Shown: in pieces, positions 37,801 through 49,425 of the stretch | How positions within the stretch are numbered: the first letter of the stretch is position 1 | Layout: each line of letters opens with the position of its first letter | DNA from: Linnemannia hyalina | Lineage: Eukaryota > Mortierellomycota > Mortierellomycetes > Mortierellales > Mortierellaceae | Direction: 5' to 3' | Assembly (NCBI GenBank): GCA_019671135.1 | Contig: JAHRHY010000007.1 | Span: 2,108,001 to 2,172,000, forward strand | DNA length: 64,000 nucleotides | Program-made: the position numbers and the translations under genes | The notes under the pieces: model-generated | What the model was told of the DNA's origin: nothing | Databases searched by the model: none | What the model saw: only the letters and a program-made list of their open reading frames with translations

Positions 37801-38058
37801 ATGATTGTAACAGCAATGGTCCTATCAACATTCTCCTCTGCCGCCCTGATGATCTCCCTCATCGCCTCCTCAGGCCCTTCCTCCCTCATCAACGACCTCA
37901 AACAAAACGACTCTGACTCGGACGATTATCCCGGAATCGATAGCAATTGTACATCTTCACTACGGGGGTTCGCACGTAGGAGTAGGAGGAGGGCACAGAG
38001 AAGGTTGGCGGTGGATGAGGCTGTGGAACTCGATGATTATTTCCCTGGTTCTTCATGA
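37801..38058 (+). CDS. Small predicted secreted or membrane protein with polybasic site
   Basis: Single exon of 85 aa starting at ATG 37801. The hydrophobic N-terminus (MIVTAMVLSTFSSAALMISLIA) can serve as a signal peptide or anchor. The middle is acidic (NDSDSDDYPG). A cluster RRSRRRAQRR then precedes an acidic tail ending DDYFPGSS. The basic cluster resembles a Kex2-type processing site, which would release a peptide of about 19 residues; that is inference. I do not recognise a family. A T15 tract follows the stop. A neighbouring small gene of identical length (36972) shares no obvious sequence with it. Confidence 0.4.
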   Translation: MIVTAMVLSTFSSAALMISLIASSGPSSLINDLKQNDSDSDDYPGIDSNCTSSLRGFARRSRRRAQRRLAVDEAVELDDYFPGSS

Positions 38059-38844
38059 GGAGCACCCCCAAGCAGGAGTCTTTTTTTTTTTTTTTTCTCT
38101 TTTGGTCCTGTTGACTGTTGACCATAACCCTCCCTCCCTTTCTTTTCGACACTGTATCTATCCTCTCACCAAATAAACCAACAATCCAACCCCCCCAAAA
38201 CCTAACGACAACAGCAACAACGCTCCTTTTCAGTATTTGTGTTGTTGACAGAGGGAGGCGAGCTAGATCGTAATTAGGTTCTCTGTCATTGTATAAACCG
38301 AGGATCGCTTCATGAGAAAAGAAAGGTAGCCAGACCCATCGATAACAACCAATCCAAAACAAAAACAGTAACCAAAACAAAAGTCAGCAAAGAAACCCCC
38401 CCTTCGTGAGCCCATCCACTCTGCTTCGTCTCCTCCCCTCAGTTCTCTTTCCTTTTCCCATCCCCGCTTATTGAGTTCAGAGCGGCAAGGGACAGACAGA
38501 CAGGGATGAGAGAGATAAACAACAGTAATTCCACGGAGGAAGAACAAAGGGAGAGTAAAAAGGAAAAGGAAGAAGGAGGAGGGTACAGAGAGCGAAGGTT
38601 AAGGTGAAGATCACATGTATGCAGAACGGGGTCTGATCATTGATGATTTTTTGTCCAGAACGGCAGAACGGATACGATCTTATCACTGCCTATTGTCCCA
38701 GGATCACTATGTACTCTTTTTTTATCAAGGTGAAGGACGGGTACAGGAAATCCTCATGTCCTCCTTGCATCGATTGGCAAAGCCAACAGCATGAGTGTGC
38801 TCAAAGAAGTCTATTGTTCAAACTACAAACACCAGCAAAGAGGA
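38059..38844. other. Convergent 3' intergenic region
   Basis: About 790 bp between the small gene and the calpain gene's stop. It has T- and A-rich tracts, AATAAA near 38172 on the + strand, and no supportable gene. Confidence 0.4.
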
Positions 38845-41800
38845 CTAACTAGCTCCCTGCCCAGACGAGCCAGACCCAAATTGTCGTCTAAACCTCGCCG
38901 ACGGCCGCTGACTCTCATACCTTCCTCCTCCTCCACCGCTGCTACCACCCGACACCGACCCGGACCGCCCACCACCACTCGACGAAAGCGACAACGACCT
39001 CAACGAAGACGACGTCCCATTCATGCTCACATTCGGCGACGACACCCCTCCACCAGCCTCAATATCCAAAGACCGATCACTGAAAGCGTACAGGACAAAC
39101 CTTCCTGCAATGCCCGGTTCCAGAGTCGACACAACAACAAGGTAGCCATATTGGTTTGGCAACAGAGTGATGGCTTCTGTGGCAACACCTTGAGGGACAG
39201 AGGCATAGGGTCCCGAAGAACATACTTCCCGTCCAAGGACACCCTCATCCAGTCGTTCAAATATCGTAATGTTTGTCTTTGGCATCGACGGATTCGTCAT
39301 CTCTGGTGTCTGCAACCGCACCATGAAAGTAGTCATTTCGGTGATAGGGACTAGGAAATGCGGGTTCTTGGCATAACTAAAACTCTGGTGGTGGTGCCAT
39401 CCCATCGCACTCACTCCCAACACCCACTCGCCCTTCAAAATCTTCTTGAACATGCCCTACATGTATCACATTGACACAAAAAAATGGACGTACAAGAAGA
39501 TTAGTACATTCATTTTTCAAAAGTACATCGCTGCATAAGCCGAGAGTGGGAGGGCTATTAATGTGAAATAGAGTCAAAAAAACACTTACAGCTCCCTCGA
39601 TCGGGATGGGTGTGAGGGAGAGGTCGATGTGTGATTGGAGCGTCAGCTTGTACTTTCCGATCTGGTCTGGATCAAATGTCGACACCACCACCGTGTATTG
39701 CCCCGCTAATCAATTATGAACAGGTAAGGAGATTGGATATCAGTTCGTGTGTGCACAGGGTGAGAACATTCAACATAGTATCGCCAGCAGGAAACCTACG
39801 TCGCAGGTCGTTGGCTTCACAGTAGCAGAAACCATGGCGGTATTCTCCTGACTGGGCGATAATATCTTTCGTCCACACGCTAATGGAGATGGTAAACAAA
39901 AAAAAAAACAAGACCATTCAGTTAGTCGCTGGTATATAAACACACAATACAGTCTTTTCACAATAAAAAGTTACCATGAGACGCGCTTGCCCTGAGAGTT
40001 GACGAGCTGAACGTGGGCTGCGAAATCCTTGGGCGACTCCAACATGAACAGCACCGAGGTAGTTATCTGGGGTGCTGGCAGAACAGGAACCACCAGACGG
40101 TACTGAGGGTTGTTCAGGAAGCCTGCATTGTAACTGCTTCCTCCTGCTGTTTCTTCCGTCCATCCATCTTCGTACTATTGAGAAGCACGGTTAACAAGCA
40201 ATAAAAGGTCAGCGCCATGCATCCAATTGATCGGACCATACTATTTCCTGCAAAAAAACAGAAAACACATTCCTGAAATCGTACCTTCTTCTCAAACGCA
40301 TATTTGTTTGGAATTTCTCGGAGCTCAAACTCACAGACAGCATAAGCCCTCAGTGTAAAGTGCAGATCCCTTGTCTTGACATGCTGCGACAGCACAATCG
40401 TGTACTCGTTCTGTCCTGGAGGGACCTCAAAGCGGACCAAGATATGAGGGCTGTTCACGTACATGCCCTTGATCATCGAGTTGCCCTCATAGTAGATCCT
40501 CGTGCCACGACTCCGGGTGGAAACAAATGATCCTGGTGTTGCTGAGGTAGGAGTCGTAGAAGAAACGGCGCTGAGAGGAGTCGTTGGGGACAGTAGTGAT
40601 GCCTGATTCTGTTGCTGCTTTTGCACATCAAAGACATGCAGTGTGATAAAGTCCCTGTTCTCCTCAGTCACTGTGATGTGTTTTGAGAGCAGCAGCCAGA
40701 TGCCGCAAGGGCGAGACCCTTTGACGTTGGTCGCCAGGGTGAACTGTGGGTTATATCCAAGGTTGTAGTTATCCCGCTTTGGCCCATAATTGCACGGCCA
40801 TGGCCTATTCACATCAATGACAAATTTAGGTTAGCTTGTTGGTAAATTCCATTGGAGTTTTAAGTTCATCGCTCCAGAATATCCACTTACGCATGGATGA
40901 CGGCGCGGTGGTTGAGGGTCTCGAGGTTCCAGTTGATGTGGATGGTATCAAAAGTCGAACAGACAGACTCATAATCGATCCAGAAGATGCCATCATCGTT
41001 TTTCAAGGCCGCAAACTGGTCAAAGTTCAGCTCTGCCTTCAACTCGTCCGTCCAATGGTCTGCATCCAGATGACTGAAGGGTCCCTTCCAACGCTTGTGA
41101 CTCCAGGGGTTCTTAACCTGAAGTAACCGCAGTCCCTGGACCTCCTTCAGGTCTAAGACTGCATACGCGTGGGTTGGCACGAGTCCCAGGCGGTCTGCTT
41201 CCTCGTCCGTCATATGTCCTGTTGCGATAGTGACCAGCGCCACGCCATTTCGTTGTCCGTTCACCATGCGCTTCCATTGCTTCTCCATATCAAAATTGGA
41301 TTCCTTGATAAACAAATGCTCCGGAATCCACCCTGTCAATGCGCTATTAAAAATTGAGATGACAATTATTAGTTGTCTATATCAATTGGCCATCTCTAAG
41401 TTCTAGAGGCAAACGGTGACAAAGTAGACTTACTATAGGTCGATGCCAGAGTTTGAACCAGGAAAGTCGTAGCCTCCCATGAGTTTCATGTAAGCCTTTT
41501 CGATGATACTGGGCCACAACTCGTTCTTGTTTGTGGAGAATGTGCACATGAGCGTTCCTGACTTTGACACTGGCAAGTAGTCGTCCACCACTGATATGTT
41601 TGAAAAGGAGCGCGTAAAATTAATAAGTAATCTGATGGGATGTAATGCGTTCAGAGAGAGCAAAAATTGAACGGAGGATGTAGCTTACCGACGCGCCGGG
41701 CGATTCCATTGAAGGTGAGTTTCACGAGGTATTTTCCGTGAGGGTTATAGCATGGCTCGCCAAACTTGTTCTTGGGGTATATACACGCTCTAATGAGCTA

Positions 41801-43384
41801 TTATTAGAAAATTGGTCACGCGTGCCGTTAGTGCTCGACATTTCTTCTTCGTTTGTTGACATCCTAAAACGCATAGAACTGTCAGGTTTACCTGCTTCTT
41901 CCATCGTCGCTCGTAGCTGGCACTAACACACAGACTTGCGACAAAGGAGCAATCTGTCACGATATCCTGGACGATACTGGTACTGGAAATCAGACAAATC
42001 ATCTTGGGGTTCTCCATGATCTGCGAGACTCGCTTCCACGATCCAAATTTAGATGTTTGTTTGTCGGACAGAGGCAGCATACCGTCCGGATCCGTGAAAG
42101 GGCCCTTCTCTCGCAGCAAGTCCTTGACATCCGAGTCGCTCCAGGGATGGTATTTTTTGTTGTTGATCAACATAGTTGTTTTGAGGACCTCCAGTTCCTG
42201 GCGCGTCAAATTAGATGGTCCCGAGATCACTGGTGTCGAACTAGACTTGACCTCTATCGTCATGCGGACAAAAATGATACACTGTTAGCTATTCCCGTCA
42301 ATGCTTGTTGAACATAGTGCATAGTACGTAGAGTGTCCTGCCGGGATACATACTCAGTTCTGGGACTAGGTTGACAGAGACGCCTTTTAGATCCTCTGCC
42401 CTGGACATGACATCGCTCAGTTGCTGTTTGAGCCCATCCTTGATCGGACCCTCCGGCGCACCTACGTGTCCAACGGAGAAGTAGTTCGACAACCAGAGTT
42501 AGTCTTGTCCTCAGTCATCAAGAAATCTTGCAGCTCAGACAATGCGTCTCTGCTGTCAGCCTGTTGTGTTTACCTTTCCAGGCCTGCCAAAAGAGATCTG
42601 CGCAGTCCGTGTAGAAGTCCAGTGCGCCCAGCTCATGTTGCTTCTCCTGTTCTGCGACCGCCTGTTCAAACGCAAACTAAAAATCAAAGCCGAAACAACG
42701 TGTCTGTTAAGTCCCTGACGTAATTTATGGCTTGCAGAGGACATTAACAGAAACGCTTTCAGAAATGTCAGTTACCTGTGCCTCTTGAGCAAGCTTCTCG
42801 TAGGCGGGCAGCTCTTTGATATCCTTAACGGGTCCAGTGCTAGCACTCCTTGACTCCCAGATCGCTTCGGCTCTGCTGGTGTATTGGTTCGACTTCCTTT
42901 GCACTTGGTCATTTTCCTCTCCTGGTGGTAGCACTGAGGTTTAGAGTATATATCAATTTGTCGTTAATACTCGTCCTCTGGTATCTTGTGATTAATAGTT
43001 CTGAGTGTCCTGAATAATAAAGCGTGTGCCCTTACGCTTCATAATCTTGATGAATATCTATGAACAGTAAGAAGACGAAGAAAAGGTTGCTAGTGAGTCG
43101 CTGTTTCTTTGTCGAAAAAGTTGTAGTTACACTGTCCCTGAGTCCAATGTGATGATAGTTACCTCGCACACTTCGCAGTAAAGGAGTCTCGCCGTATGAT
43201 GGTCACCATTAGCATCCTCCTGGACCGCCTGGACCGCCAAGGGGTATGCCTCAGCATACAGATCAGACAACGAGGCCTGCTTGTACTGTGATCCATCCTG
43301 AGGTTGACTTCCAGAGTCAATTGGCGACAGGTCCGGATCAAAGCCAGGGGTCTTGGGAGTCCTTGGGAAAGGATAAGCGTCCAT
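38845..43384 (-). CDS. palB: Calpain-7/PalB-type cysteine protease
   Basis: Cysteine protease of the CAPN7/PalB/Rim13 family, which works with ESCRT-III; fungal members process the pH regulator PacC/Rim101. Exons: 43384-43163, 43057-43036, 42933-42776, 42676-42574, 42461-42354, 42253-41892, 41797-41689, 41590-41434, 41343-40891, 40804-40285, 40174-39975, 39879-39800, 39705-39590, 39456-38845, giving 1073 aa. MIT-like helices occupy about 20-165. The protease domain has catalytic Cys306 (DCSFVAS), His472 (HAYAVLDL) and Asn492 (KNPW), and GGYDFPGSNSGIDLYALTGW between them. Two C2-like domains follow, with WTEETAGGS in the second. The C-terminus ends in a Ser/Gly-rich tail. Exon 2 is only 22 nt. 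The protein is longer than human CAPN7 because of loops and the tail. Confidence 0.94.
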
Positions 43385-43974
43385 ATTTGTTGGATGTCCC
43401 CTTTCACACTTTCGTCAAATAGTTTAAAAGGGAGTTCTTTGGAAGGTTGTTCTCTGCCAGCTGGGAGACGTCGCTCTTCTGCCGTGAACGTCACACACTC
43501 CTCTTTGTCGGACAGAAATAAAAAGAAAAAAAGAAAGGGTCCAAGTGATGTGATGAACGTCTGGTTGTGAGGATGATGGGTATGTGTGTGTGTGTGTGTG
43601 TGTGTGTCGCAAAAGAGGGAAGAGGGGTGTTGCTGTTCAATGCTTCCTTCTCAGTGCGTGTGTGTCCCTGTCCTGGCGATGGGATGAGTAACGTTGTTTT
43701 GAAGAAAGAAAGAAGGCGATGCTTGTGACGATGCGCCGTCTCTTTTCACTCGCCATGCCCACTCCTCTTCATATCCTGGCTTCTTCGTTCTCGGTCAATG
43801 CTAGTGGTTTGTCTGAATCAACCGTCACAAATGTCAAATGCGCGCGCCAGCGAGTGAAAGACTCCGCCCTGAACATAACTCGCGCCTGGAGCAAAGGATC
43901 CACACCCTCATGTACGAGTATACCTTTTGACAACTACACCAACACCATCACATTCAACACGACGACACCGACCC
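43385..43974. promoter_or_regulatory. Divergent region, calpain / F-box array
   Basis: 590 bp between the calpain start and the first F-box pseudogene. It contains a TG microsatellite (43583-43607). An open frame from 43731 runs into the pseudogene in the wrong frame for the F-box, so I do not treat it as coding. Confidence 0.4.
43583..43607 (+). repeat. TG dinucleotide microsatellite
   Basis: About 12 TG units, roughly 200 bp upstream of the calpain start codon. Confidence 0.9.
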
Positions 43975-45935
43975 ATGGGCCTTGCATCGACTTGCTTCTT
44001 CGAGCTGCCAGAACTGGTCGTTCTTCTGACCCACCATCTCGACCGTGCAGGAATTTCACAACTGATGCAAACGAGTCGACGCTTACATCAACTATGCACC
44101 CCAACACTCTATTACCACGTCGACGCCTGGTTCGAGCGAGGACGAGCCCTTTTGACCTTACAGAATCGACCCTAGCCTTTGCCAAGAACGTTCACCATGT
44201 TCGACAATTGGAACTCGGTCGCCCTGATATCGTCTACTACTCCAACTGCGTCACTGCTTTCCTCGACCTCCTTGCCACACTACAACGGAACACCACCACC
44301 ACTATCATCATAAACGAGAACCAACCGGCACTTTCTCGACCTGCTTGGCTCGCGCCGCCGGATCCTCATATCTGTGCAGTGCTGCCGATACCGCCAATGA
44401 CGATGTTGAGGAAACTGGAACTGGACTTTTGTGAATGGGGTGAGCACGACGATGAGCAGGGTTCGTACTTTCTGCCCAGCTATCGGGATCCCAAGGCGAC
44501 TATCACTCATGCCTGCTGGATCATCGAATCCAACCCTCACCTTCTGGATCTCAAGCTAGATGGTATTCTTCTCAAGGACCACCGGGATGCCCACCTCTTG
44601 ACGCGGTCGATTTCAGGGCTGCGGAGACTGCAGTACCTTACTCTCGAGATAGTGCAATGGGAGGAAATACCGGAAGGTATGATGCCGAGAGTTGGGACTG
44701 ATATTTTGCGTGCTCGCCAACGCTTCGGGAGATGAGTATTTTCTCGAAATGGGAGGATCCGGGTAAGAGCCTTGTGTTCACGAGCGAGTATATCTTTAAT
44801 CCGCCCGGGACGCCCCAGTCGTGGGAGAAAAGCGACGAGAAGTGCGGATTGACAATGACGACGCCGACGCGACAGGGACCCTTGAGGGATTTGAAATCGT
44901 TGCTGCTCGGCCGTTCCTTTGAGGAGACCACGGAGGGCGGTTTTCGAACGATACTCCAGCACTGTCCCAATCTCACCACCACCATTATGCCCGCCCTAAC
45001 CGAGATACACAATATTCGACAATTGGCAAAAGATGTTGCGGAGTACTGCCCAAGATTGAGCGGCCTTTCCAGCTACATAGGAGACGATGCGACTCGGGGG
45101 CTACAACTATGGATGTTGGGGGCGCTACCCCCGCAACAGGTTATCAGATTCCGCTGCGGCGGGGTCCCGCTATTCCCTGTTCACAGCCTGGACGACGCAG
45201 GATATCTTTTTCGGCGACACTCAAGTACGCTGCGGAAGATCTTGCTTATTGACTGCCAGAGTATCGACAGCAAGGCGATCCAGGCAATTGTGATCGAGTG
45301 GGGGGGCTCTGGGACGGTTGATGATTGGGCGGTCGAATAGAGACCGACGACTGCGCTGTCTCGAGCTGCAAGACGCTATTGAGTTCCCTTGGGCTTGTAC
45401 CAAGATACAGGACCTGCGACTGGCAATCGCCATCCCGGACACGCCATTGCATCACCCTGCCGACAGTGTAGTGCCTTACTACCATCGACCACTTCCAACA
45501 ACATTTTCTGCAGAGGAGACACAGCAGTTCCGAGACCTGGAAACCCTTTACCAACAACTCGGCGCACTGACGGAACTGGAGCAATTGAACCTGCGAGCCC
45601 TCTATTTCGATCCATCCGGCGTCTGTGGGGTGTCTGACAACTATAAGCTGAATACTTTTCCAGGCCTGTTTAGTCTCGGAAAGAAAGAAACGGGGCGATC
45701 AGGGTATCTGCAGCTGTTGGGTGGTCTGACAAAGTTGAAGGGACTCTATGGATCGAACTGTCTGGTGACAGAAGAAACCGAGGCAACGGTTGGGATGGAT
45801 GAGATCAAATGGGTGGATCGACATTGGGTTGCGTTGGAGACGGCACATTTTGGTAAAGGGAAACAGGAGGGACAGGAGTGCTTGGATGTGCTCGACTGGT
45901 GGGATGAGGTCCAACGGAGTCAAAGAGAACTTTAG
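43975..45935 (+). pseudogene. F-box/LRR-like gene disrupted by three frameshifts
   Basis: Starting at ATG 43975 (MGLASTCFFELPELVVLL), the F-box reads open for 66 codons, then the frame stops. Family sequence continues in a second frame (FAKNVHHVRQL to PRVGTDIL), then a third (WEKSDEKCG to QSIDSKAIQ), then a fourth segment (LQDAIEFPWACT to the end). The shifts lie near 44140-44175, near 44705-44735 and at the G7 run 45300-45306. Each segment aligns by eye with the intact copies at 46268 and 20496, and order and spacing are kept over the full length. It is a nearly complete, recently broken copy. The G7 shift may be a sequencing error, but three independent shifts make a functional gene unlikely. 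Confidence 0.8.
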
Positions 45936-46267
45936 CTTTCAAACTTGAACCATGGACTATTAAAGTATGCGATTGCCCTTTTCTTGTCTTATTCATATAT
46001 TGCGGCTTCTTTTCTCTCGTTGATATGTTTCGTCCGCAACAAATGCGTCTTGACATTTCTTGATCAACTGTTAGGAAATTAAGAAAATAAAGTCATCAGC
46101 GTATTCGACCACTGATCTAGATTTTAAGCTATCAGTAGTCTACCATGAGGACAAGCCACCTCATTTTTTCTTGGCTGGCGTTTTTACTCTCTCACTCGTC
46201 TGTTCTTTCCTTCAACAAACACCAACAGCAACACCACTACAAGCATCAAACATCCTCTCACCAAACC
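45936..46267. other. Spacer between F-box copies
   Basis: 332 bp separating the broken and intact copies. It includes an in-frame upstream ATG (46145) that would add 41 residues with a hydrophobic, signal-like segment to the next protein. No TATA box is visible. Confidence 0.4.
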
Positions 46268-48241
46268 ATGGAGTCTGCTTTCATTCGCTTCTTTAATGTG
46301 CAAGAACTGGTCGATCACCTAACACTATACTACCTCGACCGCGCCGGAGTTTCGAGACTCATGCAAACAAGTCGACAAATGAACGCAATCTGCACACCAA
46401 TACTCTACTTCCACGTCACCGCCTGCTTTGACGACAATAATAAGAACATCTTTGGCTCTACCGAATCGATAATGGCCTTATCCAGGAATGTTCACCACGT
46501 TCGACAATTGGCTCTTCTAGGTCGCAACGATATCATCTACTACGCCGATTGCGTGATTGCGTTCCTGGACCAACTCGACACACTACAGAACACCACGACC
46601 ACCGCCACAATTGAACATTCACCGGCACTTTCTCGACCTACTTGGTTCGCACCACTTGATCCCAAAATATACATAGTATTCCCTATACCGCCGATGACAA
46701 TGTTGACGAAACTGGACCTTAGGCTCTTCATCTTGTCGCAGTACGATGAGTACCAGGAGATCTGCCAGGACCGCAGAACGACCCTCGCCCAAGCTTGCTG
46801 GATTATTAGTTCCAGCCCTAACCTTTTGGATCTCAAGCTGACATCGGTTTTTCTCAAGGATCGCAGGGACGCTCAGCTCCTGATGACAACGTTGTTCCGA
46901 CTGCAGAGATTGCGGGCGCTCTACCTCGGGTTTTTTCTGCCGAGTTTTACAACGCCAGGGCTGATCCACAAAGTCGAGATATACCTCCTTTCCGCATGTC
47001 CGCCGGCTCTTCGGAAGTTGACTCTCAAGTCATACGTGGAAGGCGGGGAAGACGACTACATGATAGAGGACTTCTCGAAGGATAATGCCGAGGCCGAGTC
47101 GGGGACGCTGCCTCCATGGGAGAAACTTGACGAAGAGTGCGGGTTGACGACGTCGACGATGCCTCGGCGACAAGGCCCATTTCTGGGATTGAGAGACTTG
47201 CATCTTGGCGAGGTGGGACGGAGCTTTTCGAGAGACGACCTTCAATTGATACTCCAACAGTGCCCGAATCTCATTACCCTCGAGATGCCTAGACTATCCC
47301 AGATCAGCGACGTGCAGCAGCTTGCGGGAGAGATTGTTCAGTGGTGCCCGAGATTGAGTGACCTGTCCAACGAATCTGAATGTGGAGATGATAAAGTTCG
47401 GGGGCTAGTGGATTGGGTCCTCAGAGCGCTACCCCCGCAGCAGGTCACAAGGTTCATTTCGAACGGGGCACCGGTACCTGCTATTCAAGGCTTGGACGAT
47501 GGAGGATCCATGTTCCAGCGACACTCGAGTACCTTGCGGGAGATCTCGCTGAACGGTTACAAGAGAATCGACAGCATGATGGTTCAAACAATTTTGGTCG
47601 AGTGTGAGGCTCTGGAATCTTTTAAAATTCATCTCCCGAATTACGGCGATCCTCTCCCGCTCTGTCTCCACCTGGAGGACGCTATCGGGATCCCGTGGGC
47701 CTGTACCAGGATACAAGAGCTTCAACTGGCGATTGCCATTCCGGAGCGACCACTCATTGTCCCTGTGGCCGGCACATGGCCCTATTACATTCGACCACCA
47801 CCAACCACACTCTCGGTAGAGGAGACACAGCAGTTCAAGGATCTGGAGTTCTTTTACCGACAACTTGGCAAACTCACACAACTGCGGCGGTTAGATCTCC
47901 GAGCCTACTATTATGACTCGACAGGCAAGCGTAACCCATCGGGAGCCCCTTTCCCGGGAATGCTGAATCTCGGGAGCGAGAAGACGGGACAGCCAGGGTA
48001 CTTGCAGCTGCTGGGAGGACTGACAAAGTTGAAGACGCTGGTTGGGTCGGTGGCAGCTAATACCAGGGAGACAATGCTGACGATTGGGATGGATGAAGTG
48101 GTATGGATGGACAAGTATTGGCCGGCACTGGAGAGGGCTGGGTTCTTTATGAACCCGCCTACATCCCGAATCCCTTTCGTCTGGTTCCTGGAGCAGCGAC
48201 GAAAGAGGGGACAGGAATTGGATCTTTGTGCATTTCATTAA
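46268..48241 (+). CDS. F-box/LRR-like protein, intact tandem copy
   Basis: Intronless frame of 657 aa from ATG 46268 (MESAFIRFFNVQELVDHL). This start matches the homologous start of the copy at 20496, so I prefer it to the upstream in-frame ATG 46145 (698 aa). The F-box spans about residues 6-45 and includes LDRAGVSRLMQTSRQMN. Leu-rich segments follow to the C-terminus, including QRHSSTLREISLNGYKRIDS and GYLQLLGGLTKLKTL. Expected role: substrate receptor of an SCF ubiquitin ligase in cytosol or nucleus, with target unknown. It is the only undamaged member of a three-copy head-to-tail array. The stop codon directly abuts AATAAA. Confidence 0.85.
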   Translation: MESAFIRFFNVQELVDHLTLYYLDRAGVSRLMQTSRQMNAICTPILYFHVTACFDDNNKNIFGSTESIMALSRNVHHVRQLALLGRNDIIYYADCVIAFLDQLDTLQNTTTTATIEHSPALSRPTWFAPLDPKIYIVFPIPPMTMLTKLDLRLFILSQYDEYQEICQDRRTTLAQACWIISSSPNLLDLKLTSVFLKDRRDAQLLMTTLFRLQRLRALYLGFFLPSFTTPGLIHKVEIYLLSACPPALRKLTLKSYVEGGEDDYMIEDFSKDNAEAESGTLPPWEKLDEECGLTTSTMPRRQGPFLGLRDLHLGEVGRSFSRDDLQLILQQCPNLITLEMPRLSQISDVQQLAGEIVQWCPRLSDLSNESECGDDKVRGLVDWVLRALPPQQVTRFISNGAPVPAIQGLDDGGSMFQRHSSTLREISLNGYKRIDSMMVQTILVECEALESFKIHLPNYGDPLPLCLHLEDAIGIPWACTRIQELQLAIAIPERPLIVPVAGTWPYYIRPPPTTLSVEETQQFKDLEFFYRQLGKLTQLRRLDLRAYYYDSTGKRNPSGAPFPGMLNLGSEKTGQPGYLQLLGGLTKLKTLVGSVAANTRETMLTIGMDEVVWMDKYWPALERAGFFMNPPTSRIPFVWFLEQRRKRGQELDLCAFH

Positions 48242-48246
48242 ATAAA
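48241..48246 (+). terminator. AATAAA abutting the F-box stop codon
   Basis: The hexamer shares its first base with the TAA stop (48239-48241) of the intact tandem F-box gene. Confidence 0.45.
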
Positions 48247-48599
48247 CTATTGTTCTTTTGTTTTCTTCCTATGCTGTTATTTTGTCCACAGTTCTTTAAA
48301 TGTGAAAATCAGTGACCGAATCACTGGCACAAATTAAGTTATCAGTGAGCCAGAACTGTTATCCTAGGAGATGAGCGACGACGACAACGACGACGACGAT
48401 GATGATGATGGCGATAACGGCGACGGCGACGAGAAAAAGGGCGAACTGACAGTACCTTGGCTACGGAAGGAACCGATGGCGCATCTGATCAAGTCTACAA
48501 CTTTGGTACCCGGGAGAAGAAGATCTGTCAGAGGCCGAGTACCGGCCCAAACCTGATCACCATTGTCGTCCCGCCCCCCTCCATTCGATCCAGCACAAC

Positions 48600-49425
48600 C
48601 CTCAACAACTCATACAAGAAACCCGTCCAGCGGCTCTGTCCAGCGTTGACAAACGTGGAAGGAGATTTTTGCCGGTAACAATGCAAGCTGGGAACTGGTG
48701 TTCAGAGTCCTGGAGACACTGCCGGAGCAACAAATTCAGATATTCCATTACCTTGGAGCAGTCGTTTCTGATCCTGGGACTGACCAGCGATGATGTAAGA
48801 TCGTTGTTCCGGAGACAGTCGGGCACCTTGCGCGAGACTATGCCTGGCAGGCTGTCTGAACTTTGACAGCAGAGCGATCCTGACGATTCTAGTCGTGTTG
48901 GGCTCTGGAACGATTAGAAGTTCAATTTATGCTCGTGAAATGGTTCAACCATCAACAACAACCGGCACTATGTATTAACTTGGATGACGCGATCGAATCC
49001 CCCCTGGAGCTGCACGAGGATCCAGGATCTGAACTTGACGATTGCGATTCCGGACGAGCCCTCTCCATCGCTCTGAAGAAATGGGCATTGTACTCTACTA
49101 CAACCGCCCATCCCCAATGATTCTCTCAGCAGCGGAGACCGCACAGTTTCGGTCAAAAGAGGCCTTTTGCCGAAAGCTAGGTGCACTCACAGAATTGGAG
49201 TGCGTAGAACTGAGGGCCGTTTTCTATGACTTAGCTGGAGCCCGCTCGACGTCCGCCGGGTTCAGGCTGAACTCGTTTCCGGGGATGCTGGACTTCAGGA
49301 ACGAAGAGACGGGGCGCCTAGGGTACCTGAATCTGCGGAGAGATCTGACAATGGTGAAGACGCTGTTCGGGTCGATCTCGGCGACGACTAAGGAGACAAG
49401 GCGACGATTGGGATGGATGAAGTGA
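48600..49425 (+). pseudogene. Decayed F-box/LRR-like gene remnant
   Basis: Pieces of the family's C-terminal half are scattered over several frames. LVFRVLETLPEQQIQIF reads near 48690-48740, SLFRRQSGTLRE near 48800-48835, and INLDDAIESP near 48975. A longer 3' block (LYYNRPSPMILSAAETAQF, GALTELECVELRAVFYD, SFPGMLDFRNEETGRLGYL) runs from about 49095 to the stop at 49425. No F-box is visible at the 5' side. The 5' limit is uncertain; an Asp-rich frame from 48371 precedes it and shows no family resemblance. It is more decayed than the copy at 43975, so it is probably an older duplicate. Confidence 0.75.

Noticed and set aside
43731..44735. Long frame from upstream of the first F-box pseudogene
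   Set aside because: Its N-terminal part is unrelated to the family, and the F-box itself lies in another frame from 43975; it becomes family-like only after a frameshift.
43385..49425. Transposon origin of the F-box cluster
   Set aside because: No terminal repeats, transposase or reverse transcriptase motifs were seen; plain tandem duplication explains the array.
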